DNA from: Eubacteriales bacterium
GTDB taxonomy: Bacteria; Bacillota; Clostridia; Lachnospirales; Lachnospiraceae
Direction of reading: 5' to 3'
Assembly (NCBI GenBank): GCA_030526295.1
Contig: JAUNDA010000013.1
Location: 1 to 38,571, forward strand
DNA length: 38,571 bases
Below the pieces are notes generated by a model. That model worked only from the letters and a program-made list of their open reading frames with translations. It searched no databases and was not told the origin of the DNA. The translations under genes were made by a program, and so were the position numbers. Positions within the stretch are counted from its first letter, which is position 1. Each line of letters starts with the position of its first letter. This document shows, in pieces, positions 1-9,159 of the stretch.

Positions 1-53
1 GCGGACCCCCTGATTAACAGTCAGATGCTCTAACCGACTGAGCTATTGAGGCA
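1..53 (-). tRNA. tRNA-Asn (GTT), 3' part cut by window edge
   Basis: Read on the minus strand, the segment starts with a 7-nt acceptor arm (TGCCTCA), then the D arm motif TAGCTCAGTCGGTTAGAGCA, then an anticodon arm with the loop CTGTTAA. This gives anticodon GTT, which reads Asn codons. The T arm and acceptor 3' strand lie beyond base 1. A consensus promoter lies just upstream. The identity rests on the anticodon position in the loop and is clear. Confidence 0.93.
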
Positions 54-81
54 CTATGCCACACAAATGGGCACGGAGAGT

Positions 82-110
82 ATTATATTAGAATCGCCGC
101 CCAATGTCAA
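82..110 (-). promoter_or_regulatory. Consensus sigma-A promoter of the tRNA gene
   Basis: On the minus strand there is a perfect -35 TTGACA (105-110) and a perfect -10 TATAAT (82-87) separated by exactly 17 bp. Transcription would start near base 75, about 22 nt before the mature tRNA 5' end. A full-consensus promoter is typical of stable RNA genes. Confidence 0.85.
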
Positions 111-218
111 GCAATTTCTTTTATTGTAAAATACAGTAAGGCGCCGCTTTTTGTTTTATTTTCAAATGTTTAATTACATATGATATCTGGCTCAGAACCA
201 CCTGGTTTTTTCTTTGAA

Positions 219-1508
219 TCAGCCTGCACCACCCGTAAGAAGAACACCCTCCTCATCAAGCACTGCAGATGAAATCGAGTTCATGTAGCTGATAACACGC
301 TGCTTCTCACTGTCCTTTAGGATAAATGTCCTGCAGCCCTGCTGGCGAGCCGGTATAAACTTAAACTCTAAAACACCCTTTGTCTCAGGATCAATTGTCA
401 CGCTCACAAGGCATGTGTCCTGTGATTTTGAATTGAACCAGTAGTTACCGAGGCTGTAAATGCATGGTACCCCGTCCTCATACGAAATCCCCTGTAATAC
501 ATGGGGATGGTCTCCTATTATGAGGTCTGCTCCTGCCTCGCGGAAGCTTTTTGCAAGCTTCTTCTGGCTATCATCTAGCTTATCCGTGCTTTCCGTACCC
601 CAGTGTACATATACGACAACAAAATCGCAGTTTTCCTTTGTCTCCTTTATTTTCTCTATTAGAAGAGATGGATCAAAACACCTGAAAACTCCGGATTTTT
701 CGGCTGTTGCTCCCCTTGTATCCGGAGATGAATATCTCTCAATTTGCGTTGCACTTAAAAAGCCTACCCTTATGTCCTCGTTTCCAAGGAAAACCGGAGC
801 TGAGGCCTCCTCAATATTTCTGCCCGCTCCAGCATAGGGAATACCCGCCTCCTTAAGAATATCGAGTGTATCAAGAAGTGCGTCCTCACCGTAATCAAAC
901 ATATGGTTATTTGCAAGTGCCGCTATGTCAACTCCCATATCATTAAGTAGTGAAACATAGGATGGCTTTGCCCTGAAGGTATACATCTTTCCCTCCCTTG
1001 CGGCTCCCCTCTCGGAGTATGGAAACTCATTGTTTACCATAAAGATGTCTGCATCCCTCATTATAGAAAGAAGCTCCCCGTCAAAGGCCTTCGTGATATC
1101 AGGATTGCCACCGCTTCTTTCAAGAAGCGAGGCCATTACGGCATACTTTGCATCAAACAGAATATCTCCCGCAAAAACCATTGTGAGTGGTTCTGGCTCC
1201 CTTTGTGTCTCCGGTTCTGTTTCAGGTGCCGTAGTCTCAGAGGTGATGTCAAAAATAACATCAGTGTCATTTCCCCCTGCCGGCTTCTTACTTCCTTCAC
1301 CACCATCTTCAGTCATTACGATAACCGTTGCTTCCCCGCTGTTTTCATCCTCTGGTACATTCTCACCTTCATCGGAAGAATTCTGAGCAGCCGTTACCGC
1401 CTTTGTGTTCTCATTTTCGTCAATCACAAAACTGCCCACCCTACTCAGGCAGGCAGTCAGCATTACACAAAGTATTAAACTGAAAACCAATGTTAACTTC
1501 TTTTTCAA
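219..1508 (-). CDS. CapA-family lipoprotein (poly-gamma-glutamate synthesis CapA-like metallophosphatase fold)
   Basis: 429 aa. The N-terminus is a lipoprotein signal peptide with lipobox LTAC (Cys20), so the protein is probably anchored on the outer face of the membrane. A low-complexity Glu/Thr-rich linker follows (about 30-105), then one CapA domain. Its hallmarks are visible: FAGDILFD, VNNEFPYS, ALANNHMFDYG, YVHWGTE, IIGDHPHVLQG and YSLGNYWF, the metal-binding Asp/Asn/His pattern of calcineurin-like CapA proteins. The start is a TTG preceded by AAGGAAAG. It is the last gene of the trpS cluster, 29 bp after trpS. No capB/capC neighbours are present, so a role in making gamma-PGA is not supported; a hydrolytic role at the cell surface is an inference. 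Confidence 0.85.
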   Translation of the reverse strand: MKKKLTLVFSLILCVMLTACLSRVGSFVIDENENTKAVTAAQNSSDEGENVPEDENSGEATVIVMTEDGGEGSKKPAGGNDTDVIFDITSETTAPETEPETQREPEPLTMVFAGDILFDAKYAVMASLLERSGGNPDITKAFDGELLSIMRDADIFMVNNEFPYSERGAAREGKMYTFRAKPSYVSLLNDMGVDIAALANNHMFDYGEDALLDTLDILKEAGIPYAGAGRNIEEASAPVFLGNEDIRVGFLSATQIERYSSPDTRGATAEKSGVFRCFDPSLLIEKIKETKENCDFVVVYVHWGTESTDKLDDSQKKLAKSFREAGADLIIGDHPHVLQGISYEDGVPCIYSLGNYWFNSKSQDTCLVSVTIDPETKGVLEFKFIPARQQGCRTFILKDSEKQRVISYMNSISSAVLDEEGVLLTGGAG

Positions 1509-1537
1509 TACTCTATTCTTTCCTTAGGAAGTGAAAA

Positions 1538-2548
1538 TCAGCTTCTTCTTGGTCTCTCCGGGAATCCAATCTTCTTTCTTACCTTACGCATTGTCTTCTC
1601 AGCATAGTAGTAAGACTTGTCAGCATTCTCAAGGATAACCTTGTCAAGGTAATCCTTATCCTTAATAATTTCCTCGAATCTGTCATGAAGCGGCTGAAGA
1701 ACACCTACAACTGCCTCACCTACAGCCTCCTTAAACTGACCATAGCCAAGACCTGCGAATTCCTTCTCACATTCCTCAGTTGTCTTGTCTGTGCATGCGC
1801 AGTAAATATCGATAAGGTTCGATACTCCAGGCTGCTCCTCACAGTATCTTACAACACCTACTGAGTCTGTTACGGCACGCTTAAACTTACGTCTGATTGT
1901 ATCGGCATCATCCATGAGATAGATTGATGCGTTAGGATTCTCGTCAGACTTACTCATCTTCTTGTCAGGCTCCTGAAGGCTCATGATCTTCCTGCCTGTC
2001 TTTCCAAGCCAGATGTCCGGAACAACGAAGGTATCACCGTAGATTGCATTGAATCTTTCTGCAAGGTTTCTTGCAAGCTCAAGATGCTGCTTCTGGTCAA
2101 CACCTACAGGCACATACTCAGTCTGGAAAAGAAGAATGTCTGCAGCCATAAGTGAAGGATATGTAAGAAGACCCGCATTGATGTTGTCTGCGTGCTTTGC
2201 AGCCTTATCCTTATACTGAGTCATTCTCTGAAGCTCGCCTACATATGTGTAGCAGTCGAGAATCCATCCAAGCTCTGCATGGTCCGGGTTATGGCTCTGG
2301 TAATAAATGCAGTTCTTCTCCGGATCGAGACCTGCTGCGATATAAAGTGCAAGAAGGTTTCTTGCGCGCTTTCTGAATTCTGCCGGATCCTGACGAATCG
2401 TTATTGAATGAAGGTCAACTACGCAGTAGAAGGTCATATATTCATCTGCGAGTTTAACCCAGTTCTTTAATGCTCCGAGATAGTTTCCGAGTGTCAGATT
2501 TCCCGTTGCCTGCATTCCACTGAAAATTACTTTTTTGTCGTCAAACAT
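1538..2548 (-). CDS. trpS: Tryptophanyl-tRNA synthetase
   Basis: 336 aa, the usual length for bacterial TrpRS. It charges tRNA-Trp with tryptophan in the cytoplasm. It is a class I synthetase: the HIGH-like motif lies within TGNLTLGNYLGALKNW near the N-terminus and the KMSKS loop is present as KMSKSDE. The ATG start at 2548 is followed by FDDKKVIFSGMQ, as expected for the family. It lies 15 bp after cvpA and 29 bp before the capA-like gene, suggesting cotranscription. No T-box or tryptophan leader is visible upstream because the gene sits inside an operon. Confidence 0.97.
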   Translation of the reverse strand: MFDDKKVIFSGMQATGNLTLGNYLGALKNWVKLADEYMTFYCVVDLHSITIRQDPAEFRKRARNLLALYIAAGLDPEKNCIYYQSHNPDHAELGWILDCYTYVGELQRMTQYKDKAAKHADNINAGLLTYPSLMAADILLFQTEYVPVGVDQKQHLELARNLAERFNAIYGDTFVVPDIWLGKTGRKIMSLQEPDKKMSKSDENPNASIYLMDDADTIRRKFKRAVTDSVGVVRYCEEQPGVSNLIDIYCACTDKTTEECEKEFAGLGYGQFKEAVGEAVVGVLQPLHDRFEEIIKDKDYLDKVILENADKSYYYAEKTMRKVRKKIGFPERPRRS

Positions 2549-2563
2549 TGTTGCCTCTTTTCT

Positions 2564-3133
2564 TTAAACCGCTGAAACAAACTGTGACAGAAGGTTTAAA
2601 ATTAAATTGTTTTCATATATGATTGTCAGAATCTCAGATTCCGATATCTGCGCCATTATTACGCTGCTTATATCAACAAATCCCTGTGTGATTGCAACCA
2701 CAAACATGAAGATCCATGTATAGGCAAGCGCCTCAACTGCTGCAAAGACGGCTCCCAGAATAGCATTAAAGAAGTTAATAATGGGAAGCTGTGCTATTGT
2801 GTTGAGTGCAAGGGCGATAACCTTTACAAGTGCAAGCGTTATCACAAAGAGAAGGACAAACGAAATGAAATTCATTGCCATCTCATCCGTTATGCCTTTG
2901 ACGTTTGGTACGATTTCCTCTTCAACAAACTCACGTAACGGCCTTATCATAAAAAGCTGTTCCGAGAGCTTTGAAGCAAACATTCTTGCAACCGCAAGTG
3001 CCACGATCACACTCGCGATTGCCGTTACCATTGCCACAAGTCCCCTTCTGTAGCCCTTTACCATCATCAGCACAAAGAATGCCGTGACGGCAAGGAGCGT
3101 CAGATTGTCAAATAGTATTTTACCTAAATCCAT
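2564..3133 (-). CDS. CvpA family membrane protein
   Basis: 189 aa with about four hydrophobic segments (roughly 8-24, 32-52, 88-112, 125-155) and the typical CvpA motif near the first helix (KGYRRGLV). CvpA proteins are inner-membrane proteins linked to colicin V export in E. coli and to envelope stress tolerance; the biochemical role is unknown. The ATG overlaps the stop of the upstream TPR gene by one base (TGATG), so translation is probably coupled. That pairing may mean the two products work together, which is inference only. Confidence 0.85.
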   Translation of the reverse strand: MDLGKILFDNLTLLAVTAFFVLMMVKGYRRGLVAMVTAIASVIVALAVARMFASKLSEQLFMIRPLREFVEEEIVPNVKGITDEMAMNFISFVLLFVITLALVKVIALALNTIAQLPIINFFNAILGAVFAAVEALAYTWIFMFVVAITQGFVDISSVIMAQISESEILTIIYENNLILNLLSQFVSAV

Positions 3134-5388
3134 CAGCCAAGAAAGTCCTCTTCCTTAAGGATAAGGCATCCATCCTTATCATACTTTGAACGGAACATTC
3201 CCGAAATGCGCTTTCCAATCGGAGGTCTGTCTGCCCTGTCGGCTGCCTCCTCAATGAGGTCGATTGCATTCTGCTTTGTAAGCGGGATTCCGTCCTCCTC
3301 CATAAGCTCAATTCTCTCATAAAGAGCGAGCATTGACTTGCCTGAAATCACACAGTCAATGTCAGTAGCATACTTGCTGCAGTACTGTGCGAACTCCTCG
3401 CTTGTCATCTCCTCGTCATCCTCAGGCTCAACCATCGGTGCACGGTTCTCTACAGGATTGCTTCTTACCTCTTCACGCGGCTCCTCATGCTTAACCGGTG
3501 CCGGCTCTGCCTTAGCTGCAGCCTTCTTTTGAGGCTTAACAGGCTCTTCAGGCTCGTCATCAAAATCCTCATCAGAGATGTATTCACAGATATCAAAGAG
3601 CTCAGGTCTTAAATCCTCAAGCTTATCAAGTCCCTCAGGATTATCAATAAGAACAACAATTGTTCCGTCCTGGTTACCTGCAATGATGTCATAAATCTGG
3701 TCAGCCGTACGTCCGTCCAGTTCACCTGCATGCTCAATTACAAAATCCTTGCCTTTTATCTTTTCCCTTGCAGCCGCAGAAAGTCCTGTCTCGCTGAGCT
3801 TCTCTGCTGTTGTCTTTACGGCACCCTTTGAAGCACCGTAACGCTCATGAAGGCTTCTAAGCTCATCAACAGCGATATCAAGACCGTCCTGGTCGTCAAC
3901 TGCCTCAATGATAAGGCTCTTTGGACGCTCAACCGGCTTCTTTGGCTCCTCATCCATGAATGAAGGAACAGGAGCTGCTGCAGGTGCAGGCTCTGCCTTT
4001 ACCGGTGCAGGTGCAACCTTAACGTCATCATCCTCTGGCTCCTCTACTGTAGGAACAGCTACAGGCTTCTCTGCCTCAGTAACCTCAAACTGTGCCTTTG
4101 CAGCCTGTGCATCTGCAAGAAGCTTGTCTGCATCAGGATCGTCCACGCTTTCAGGCTCTTTGTCAGCGATATCCTCATCAAGGTAATGCTCAGTCTCAAC
4201 TACAGGTGCCTTTACCTCAGGTTCCTTTTCCTCTGTTACTGGCTGTACCGGAACCTCAGGCTTCATATTCTCATATGTCTTTCCGATAAATGACGGAATT
4301 ACCGGCTCCTCAGGAACCTCAGGTGCTGTAGTCTCTACAGGCTCAGGGATAACTGCAGGTGCTGGAACAACCACAGGTGTCGGAATAACAGCCGGTGCAG
4401 GCACAACTACAGGTGTTACCTCCTCTGCAATTGGAGCTTCGGTTTCCTCTGCTACAGGCTCATTTTCCTCATATGAATCATCGATAAAGCCCTCATTAAT
4501 AGGTCCTGACGGCTCCTCTGGAAGTTCGATTTCCTGTGCAGGCATTACAACCTTTGGTACAACAGGCTGCGGGATTGGCTTTGCCTCCCTCTCAGCCGGC
4601 ACACCATTCGGATCATGCGATGCTGCATAAGCCCTGAAAAGCTCGTCCTCATTCTCAATTCTCTGAAGAGAAAGAATGTCTCCCTTGCTTCCCTGGCTGA
4701 ATTCACTTTCTCTTTCCTTTTCAAATCTTTCCATAAGCTCAGGATCGTCCTTTACATAACGAACGCCTGAATTTGCGAGTGAATTAGGATAAAGAACGGC
4801 ACGCTGCTCCTCTGTAAGCTTTCCGTACTTCTGCTTTAGCTTCAGAGCCTTGATGCCGTATGTACTGTTGCCAAACATTACGGAAATCCTGTCGCAAAGT
4901 GAAAGCATATCCTGAACACGGCCTGCAGTCTCATATGTTGTTGCAAGCTCATACATCCACTTCTCGTCATTGTCATAGCTTATATAGCACTCAAGACACT
5001 CGATAAGTCTGTCATACGGAACATGTTTAACCTTCATGATCATGTACTGAAGGAGAAGGCATCCAGGGTCGTTTGGTGCAAGTGAGCTGTACTCATTGTA
5101 ATAATCCATAGCCTCATCAACATTGCCGCTTCTTACGGCAAGCTCTGTAAGCTTATAGAGAATTCTCTTTCCAACGGGATCTCTTTCCAATGCAAGAACA
5201 AGCTTGTCCTTTGCATCCTCAAGCCTGTCATTCTCCTCATAAACAGTTGCGGCAAGTGTAAGAAGGTTTTTGTTTCTCACACGGTTCCAGTCAATCGAAT
5301 CAACGATTTTCTGAGCTGTTGCAAAATCGCCTTCATCCACACGCTTTTTAAGCTGTTCCATTTTAAGGTTAAATTCGTACTTATCCAT
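3133..5388 (-). CDS. Large TPR protein with Pro/Glu/Val-rich linker and degenerate AAA-like region
   Basis: 751 aa from the ATG at 5388, chosen because AAGAGGG sits just upstream; an in-frame start 45 nt earlier has no such site. Residues 1 to about 140 form TPR-like helical repeats (for example YEENDRLEDAKDKLVLALERDP). Residues about 275-490 are a low-complexity Pro/Val/Ala/Glu linker with repeated VVPAPAVIP-type units. At about 500-620 the segment DFVIEHAGELDG...GTIVVLIDNPEGLDKLEDLRPELFD resembles the Walker B to sensor-1 half of CbxX-type AAA+ proteins, but the Asp-Glu pair reads Glu-His and no Walker A is present. A second acidic linker and a helical C-terminus follow. It is cytoplasmic, with no signal peptide. 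The function is unknown; a scaffold role is a guess. It is coupled to cvpA. Confidence 0.8.
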   Translation of the reverse strand: MDKYEFNLKMEQLKKRVDEGDFATAQKIVDSIDWNRVRNKNLLTLAATVYEENDRLEDAKDKLVLALERDPVGKRILYKLTELAVRSGNVDEAMDYYNEYSSLAPNDPGCLLLQYMIMKVKHVPYDRLIECLECYISYDNDEKWMYELATTYETAGRVQDMLSLCDRISVMFGNSTYGIKALKLKQKYGKLTEEQRAVLYPNSLANSGVRYVKDDPELMERFEKERESEFSQGSKGDILSLQRIENEDELFRAYAASHDPNGVPAEREAKPIPQPVVPKVVMPAQEIELPEEPSGPINEGFIDDSYEENEPVAEETEAPIAEEVTPVVVPAPAVIPTPVVVPAPAVIPEPVETTAPEVPEEPVIPSFIGKTYENMKPEVPVQPVTEEKEPEVKAPVVETEHYLDEDIADKEPESVDDPDADKLLADAQAAKAQFEVTEAEKPVAVPTVEEPEDDDVKVAPAPVKAEPAPAAAPVPSFMDEEPKKPVERPKSLIIEAVDDQDGLDIAVDELRSLHERYGASKGAVKTTAEKLSETGLSAAAREKIKGKDFVIEHAGELDGRTADQIYDIIAGNQDGTIVVLIDNPEGLDKLEDLRPELFDICEYISDEDFDDEPEEPVKPQKKAAAKAEPAPVKHEEPREEVRSNPVENRAPMVEPEDDEEMTSEEFAQYCSKYATDIDCVISGKSMLALYERIELMEEDGIPLTKQNAIDLIEEAADRADRPPIGKRISGMFRSKYDKDGCLILKEEDFLG

Positions 5389-5451
5389 TTTTTCCCTCTT
5401 AAAAATAAGCTCTGATTCCCGTCTACCGGGCAATTTCTGTTTCTAACCCGA

Positions 5452-6066
5452 CTATTTTAACTCTGTCCTGCCTCTTAGGGCTCTCTCAAGAGTTACTTCA
5501 TCTATGTTTTCGATATCTCCGCCTACCGGCACTCCCGAGGCTATCCTCGTTACCTTGATTGGCAGTTCAAGTGTCTTAATAAGCTTTAATATATACATTG
5601 CGGTGCTTTCACCCTCTACGGTTGCACCTGTTGCGATTATGACCTCACTTATCGGGACTTTGGAGTTTCCAAGCCTCGTAATGAGCTCCTTTAATCTTAT
5701 GTCATTCGGACCGATTCCGAGCATCGGTGAGATTGTTCCATGAAGCACATGGTAAACGCCCTCAAATCGGCCTGTCTTTTCATATGCCGCAAGGTCACGC
5801 GGATTCTCAACAACCATTATCTGGCTGTGGTCACGCCTCGGGCTCTCACAGATCGGGCACTTCTCGCCGTCTGTAATGGTGCAGCACTCACTGCAAAACC
5901 TTACACTTCTTTTGGCTTCGCTAATGGCCTCCGAAAGTCTTCTCACATCAGCCTCGGGCATCCCCACTATATGAAATGCCATTCTCTGGGCACTTTTTGT
6001 ACCGACTCCGGGAAGAACCCTGAGTGCCTCTATCAGCTTGCTGATATGACTTCCGTAGTAGTCCAT
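5452..6066 (-). CDS. recR: Recombination mediator protein RecR
   Basis: 204 aa, standard length. RecR works with RecO (and RecF) to load RecA on single-stranded gaps. Visible are the helix-hairpin-helix (LPGVGTKSAQRMAFHI), the four-cysteine zinc finger (Cys58, Cys61, Cys70, Cys73, the last two in KCPIC), and the Toprim region starting IMVVENPRDLAAYEKTGRF with the VEGEST motif. The ATG overlaps the ybaB stop by one base (TGATG). The order dnaX-ybaB-recR is the classical bacterial arrangement and strengthens the call. Confidence 0.97.
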   Translation of the reverse strand: MDYYGSHISKLIEALRVLPGVGTKSAQRMAFHIVGMPEADVRRLSEAISEAKRSVRFCSECCTITDGEKCPICESPRRDHSQIMVVENPRDLAAYEKTGRFEGVYHVLHGTISPMLGIGPNDIRLKELITRLGNSKVPISEVIIATGATVEGESTAMYILKLIKTLELPIKVTRIASGVPVGGDIENIDEVTLERALRGRTELK

Positions 6067-6401
6067 CAGAATCCAAAGCCTCCGCCCATCATGCCATAAG
6101 CCTCTGCATTGGCGCTGTCAACCTGTGATGATGCATCATTTACTGCAAGCATGATAAGCTCCTCAAGTGTAGCTGTATCCTCCGGATCCATTGTCTCCGG
6201 GTCGATATGAACCTTTGTAAGAAGCTTCTTACCATCCATGGTAATTGTAACTGCTCCGCCGCCAGCACTGCCGGTGAATTCCTTACTTTCCATTTCCTTC
6301 TGCTTCTCTTCCATCTGTCTCTGCATGCGCTGTGCCTGCTTCATCAGATTATTCATGTTGCCGGGCATACCCATTCCGCCCGGGAATCCGCCTTTTTTCA
6401 T
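6066..6401 (-). CDS. YbaB/EbfC family nucleoid-associated protein
   Basis: 111 aa. A Met/Gly-rich start (FPGGMGMPGNMNNLMKQAQRMQRQMEEKQKEM) leads into the long helix of the family, followed by the conserved FTGSAGGGAVTITMDGKK strand region and the C-terminal dimer helix. YbaB/EbfC dimers bind DNA and are almost always encoded between dnaX and recR, as here. The start is the ATG at 6401 with AGGAGA about 8 bp upstream. It lies 45 bp after dnaX and overlaps recR by one base. Confidence 0.95.
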   Translation of the reverse strand: MKKGGFPGGMGMPGNMNNLMKQAQRMQRQMEEKQKEMESKEFTGSAGGGAVTITMDGKKLLTKVHIDPETMDPEDTATLEELIMLAVNDASSQVDSANAEAYGMMGGGFGF

Positions 6402-6446
6402 ATCTTTTCTCCTAATCTATTTTTAAACTGTTATTATTTACTGTTT

Positions 6447-8330
6447 TTAGCCTTCCACATCAACAGGGAAGTCGATTTTTTTAAGGTCATCATCCGTGAT
6501 GACGTCCTTCTTATCATCAAACTCATCCTTTCGTGCCTGCCTTGCGAGGAACGGTACGTTCACTCCAAGGAGTCTGTTCGCTGATTCCGAGAGCTTAATA
6601 AGTCCGTTTTCACTGTTCATGGAAGCAAGCTTAAAGCTTGTGACATTTTTAAATACAACGAGTACCCCGCCGCGTTCTTCCTTCAAAACGATATTTCTGA
6701 AGAATACCCTGTTGTCCGGCGACAGCTCCTCAAGGAGTACATCCCAGTTTGCCTTTATCACGGCAAGCTTTTCACCAATATTAGAAAGCTGTTCCTGCTG
6801 AGCTGGTTGTGGCTGCGAAGCCTGCGGCTGCATTGCCTGGTGTTGTGACTGCTGCACTGCCTGTGGCTGTGGGGTTTGAACAGCCTGTGGTTGTTGTGAT
6901 GCCTGCGGCTGTTGTGAAGGCTGCTGCACGTTAGGCTGAGCTTCAGTCACCTGAGCCGGCTGTGGCTTCGTGTCAGGACGAGTCTCCTGATACTGTCTTT
7001 CCGTATTCTGTACAGGCTCCGGAACACGCTGCTCATTCTGGGGAACAGATGTCTGCTGTGTCCTCTGTGGTTCGCACTGCATTTGAGCATGCTCATTAAC
7101 CGGATTTGCTTCAGTCACTTTCGCTGTGCTCTGCTGTGTGTTTACATCAGGCTGTCTTGTGAACTGTGGCTGCTGTGCCGTCTGAGGCCTTGGGGCAAAC
7201 ACCGGTGCCTGCTGGCCACCTGGTACGGTATAACCCGTATTTTTGCAAAGTGTAATGAGCTCCACCTCGAGAAGCACTCTCTTTTGAGGTGAGAACCTCG
7301 ATTTATTTTGAAGCTCTGCAAGTGATGTGATCATTGCAATGACAGTATCCCTGTCGGCGATTCCGGCATCACTTTCAATGAGTCTTAGCGAATCCTCAGT
7401 TACCTCGAGAAGCCCCTCGGCGCTTCCTGCCGCGCTTACAAGCAAAACGTTTCTTAGATAACAGAAGAAGTCGTAAAGGAATAGCGAAACCTCCTTGCCT
7501 TGAAGCACTGCTTCGTCAAGAAGCTTTAATGCATCAAGCGTCGAATGGTTTATGATTGCCCTGTAAAGTGCCGAAAAAACACTCATGTCCGCAGCGCCGA
7601 GCACCTCAAGAACCTTATCATATGTAAGGGGCTCTCCCTTTGCAAATGCGAGACACTGATCGAGAATCGAAAGGCCGTCTCTCATCGAGCCGTCTGCTGC
7701 CTCAGCAATATACTGTGCTGCCTTATCCTCTATGACAAAGCCCTCAGCCGCCTCTATTTCCTTAATCTGCTCAAGCACTGTCTGCTTTTTGATACGTCTG
7801 AAATCATATCTCTGGCAGCGGCTTAAAATTGTCTGCGGAACCTTTTGCGGGTCAGTTGTTGCAAGGATGAAGATTACATACTCCGGTGGCTCCTCAAGTG
7901 TTTTGAGGAGTGCATTGAATGCACCTGTCGAAAGCATGTGAACCTCGTCTATGATATATACCTTGAACCTGCCGTCTGTCGGCGGATATTCAACCTGTTC
8001 CCTTATGTCACGAATGTTGTCAACACCATTGTTTGATGCAGCGTCGATTTCAAATACATTCATTGAGCTTGCATCAAATATCGACTTGCATGTAGGACAG
8101 ACATTACATGGGTTTCCGTTAAGATTTACTGCCTCAGGACAGTTGACCGCACGGGCAAAAATCTTGGCTACAGAGGTCTTACCGCATCCCCTTGTACCAC
8201 AAAAGAGATAGGCATGTCCTATCTTTCCTGTTTTAATCTGGTTTTTGAGAGTTTCCGTTATGGCTTCCTGTCCTTTTACGTCGTCAAACGCTGCCGGACG
8301 CCACTTACGGTACAATGCCTGATAAGCCAA
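6447..8330 (-). CDS. dnaX: DNA polymerase III subunits gamma/tau
   Basis: 627 aa. This is the clamp-loader ATPase of the replicative polymerase. Walker A is GTRGCGKT (45-52). The zinc module has Cys in NCP and CNVCPTC. Walker B is IIDEVHML, sensor 1 is in ATTDPQK and the arginine-finger SRC motif follows in SRCQRYDF. Residues about 385-530 form an unusually Gln/Pro-rich linker, then a compact C-terminal domain that in tau proteins contacts the polymerase and helicase. The start is TTG, in the expected family context (AYQALYRKWRP), with AAGGGG 11 nt upstream. It lies 31 bp after tatD. I saw no obvious A-rich slippery site for a short gamma form. Confidence 0.96.
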   Translation of the reverse strand: MAYQALYRKWRPAAFDDVKGQEAITETLKNQIKTGKIGHAYLFCGTRGCGKTSVAKIFARAVNCPEAVNLNGNPCNVCPTCKSIFDASSMNVFEIDAASNNGVDNIRDIREQVEYPPTDGRFKVYIIDEVHMLSTGAFNALLKTLEEPPEYVIFILATTDPQKVPQTILSRCQRYDFRRIKKQTVLEQIKEIEAAEGFVIEDKAAQYIAEAADGSMRDGLSILDQCLAFAKGEPLTYDKVLEVLGAADMSVFSALYRAIINHSTLDALKLLDEAVLQGKEVSLFLYDFFCYLRNVLLVSAAGSAEGLLEVTEDSLRLIESDAGIADRDTVIAMITSLAELQNKSRFSPQKRVLLEVELITLCKNTGYTVPGGQQAPVFAPRPQTAQQPQFTRQPDVNTQQSTAKVTEANPVNEHAQMQCEPQRTQQTSVPQNEQRVPEPVQNTERQYQETRPDTKPQPAQVTEAQPNVQQPSQQPQASQQPQAVQTPQPQAVQQSQHQAMQPQASQPQPAQQEQLSNIGEKLAVIKANWDVLLEELSPDNRVFFRNIVLKEERGGVLVVFKNVTSFKLASMNSENGLIKLSESANRLLGVNVPFLARQARKDEFDDKKDVITDDDLKKIDFPVDVEG

Positions 8331-8361
8331 AAGCCCACTACCCCTTATGACATATTATTCA

Positions 8362-9159
8362 TTACATTTTATCATTTATATTATAAACTTTCAATGCGTT
8401 TTCATATGTTACCGACTCTACTTCTTCGGGGGAAACACCCTTTATCTCGGCAAGCTTGTCCCTTACGAGTGTAAGATATCCGCTGTGGTTTCTTTCTCCC
8501 CTGTGAGGTGTCGGTGCCAGATACGGGCAGTCTGTTTCGAGTACTATTCTCTCGAGTGGAGTAATGCCGAGAACCTTTGTGAGCTTTCTCTGTGCCTCGT
8601 AGGTTACAACACCGCCAAAGCCAAGATAGTAGCCCATCTCGAGGTATTCCCTGGCAGTTTCCTGCGAATATGAAAAGCAGTGGATGATTGCCTTTTCAAT
8701 GCCAAGCTCATACCTTGCATGCTTCATCATCTCGAGTGTATCGAGTGCTGCATTTCTCGAATGAACGATTACGGTTTTACCAATCTCTGCCGCAAGCTCA
8801 AGCTGTCTTTTAAACCACTTTGCCTGAAGCTCCTTTGATGGCTTGTCATCATAAATGTCAAAGCCATGGTAATCAAGTCCGATTTCTCCAATGGCAACGC
8901 ATTTTTCATACGAGGCAAGTTCACGGAGTCTCTCAATCCATGACTCGTCCATCAGAAGACAGTCGTCCGGATGAATGCCCACTGCCGCATAAAAGAAGGG
9001 ATACCTTTTTGCAAGTTCAACGGAATTTTCGCTTCCCTTAAGCCTTGCGCCGACGTTTACAACCTTTTCTACGCCGTAATCCCTTAAGCCCGCTATGACG
9101 CTTTCCCTGTCCTCATTAAAAGCCTCATCGTCATAATGTGCATGTGTGTCAAATATCAT
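8362..9159 (-). CDS. TatD family metal-dependent deoxyribonuclease/hydrolase
   Basis: 265 aa, full length. The TIM-barrel amidohydrolase signature is complete: THAHYDDEAF (His6, His8), GEIGLDYH with the metal-bridging Glu, VIVHSRNA, IIHCFSYS and LETDCPYLAP with the last metal-binding Asp. Family members are 3'-5' DNA/RNA exonucleases with roles in repair and RNA quality control. The start overlaps the stop of the upstream activase gene by 4 bases, so translation is coupled. The next gene is dnaX, 31 bp on. Confidence 0.93.
   Translation of the reverse strand: MIFDTHAHYDDEAFNEDRESVIAGLRDYGVEKVVNVGARLKGSENSVELAKRYPFFYAAVGIHPDDCLLMDESWIERLRELASYEKCVAIGEIGLDYHGFDIYDDKPSKELQAKWFKRQLELAAEIGKTVIVHSRNAALDTLEMMKHARYELGIEKAIIHCFSYSQETAREYLEMGYYLGFGGVVTYEAQRKLTKVLGITPLERIVLETDCPYLAPTPHRGERNHSGYLTLVRDKLAEIKGVSPEEVESVTYENALKVYNINDKM

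Noticed and set aside
54..218. Terminator for the capA-like gene
   Set aside because: Only very short palindromes (for example around 190-205) are present, and none has a U tract on the minus strand.
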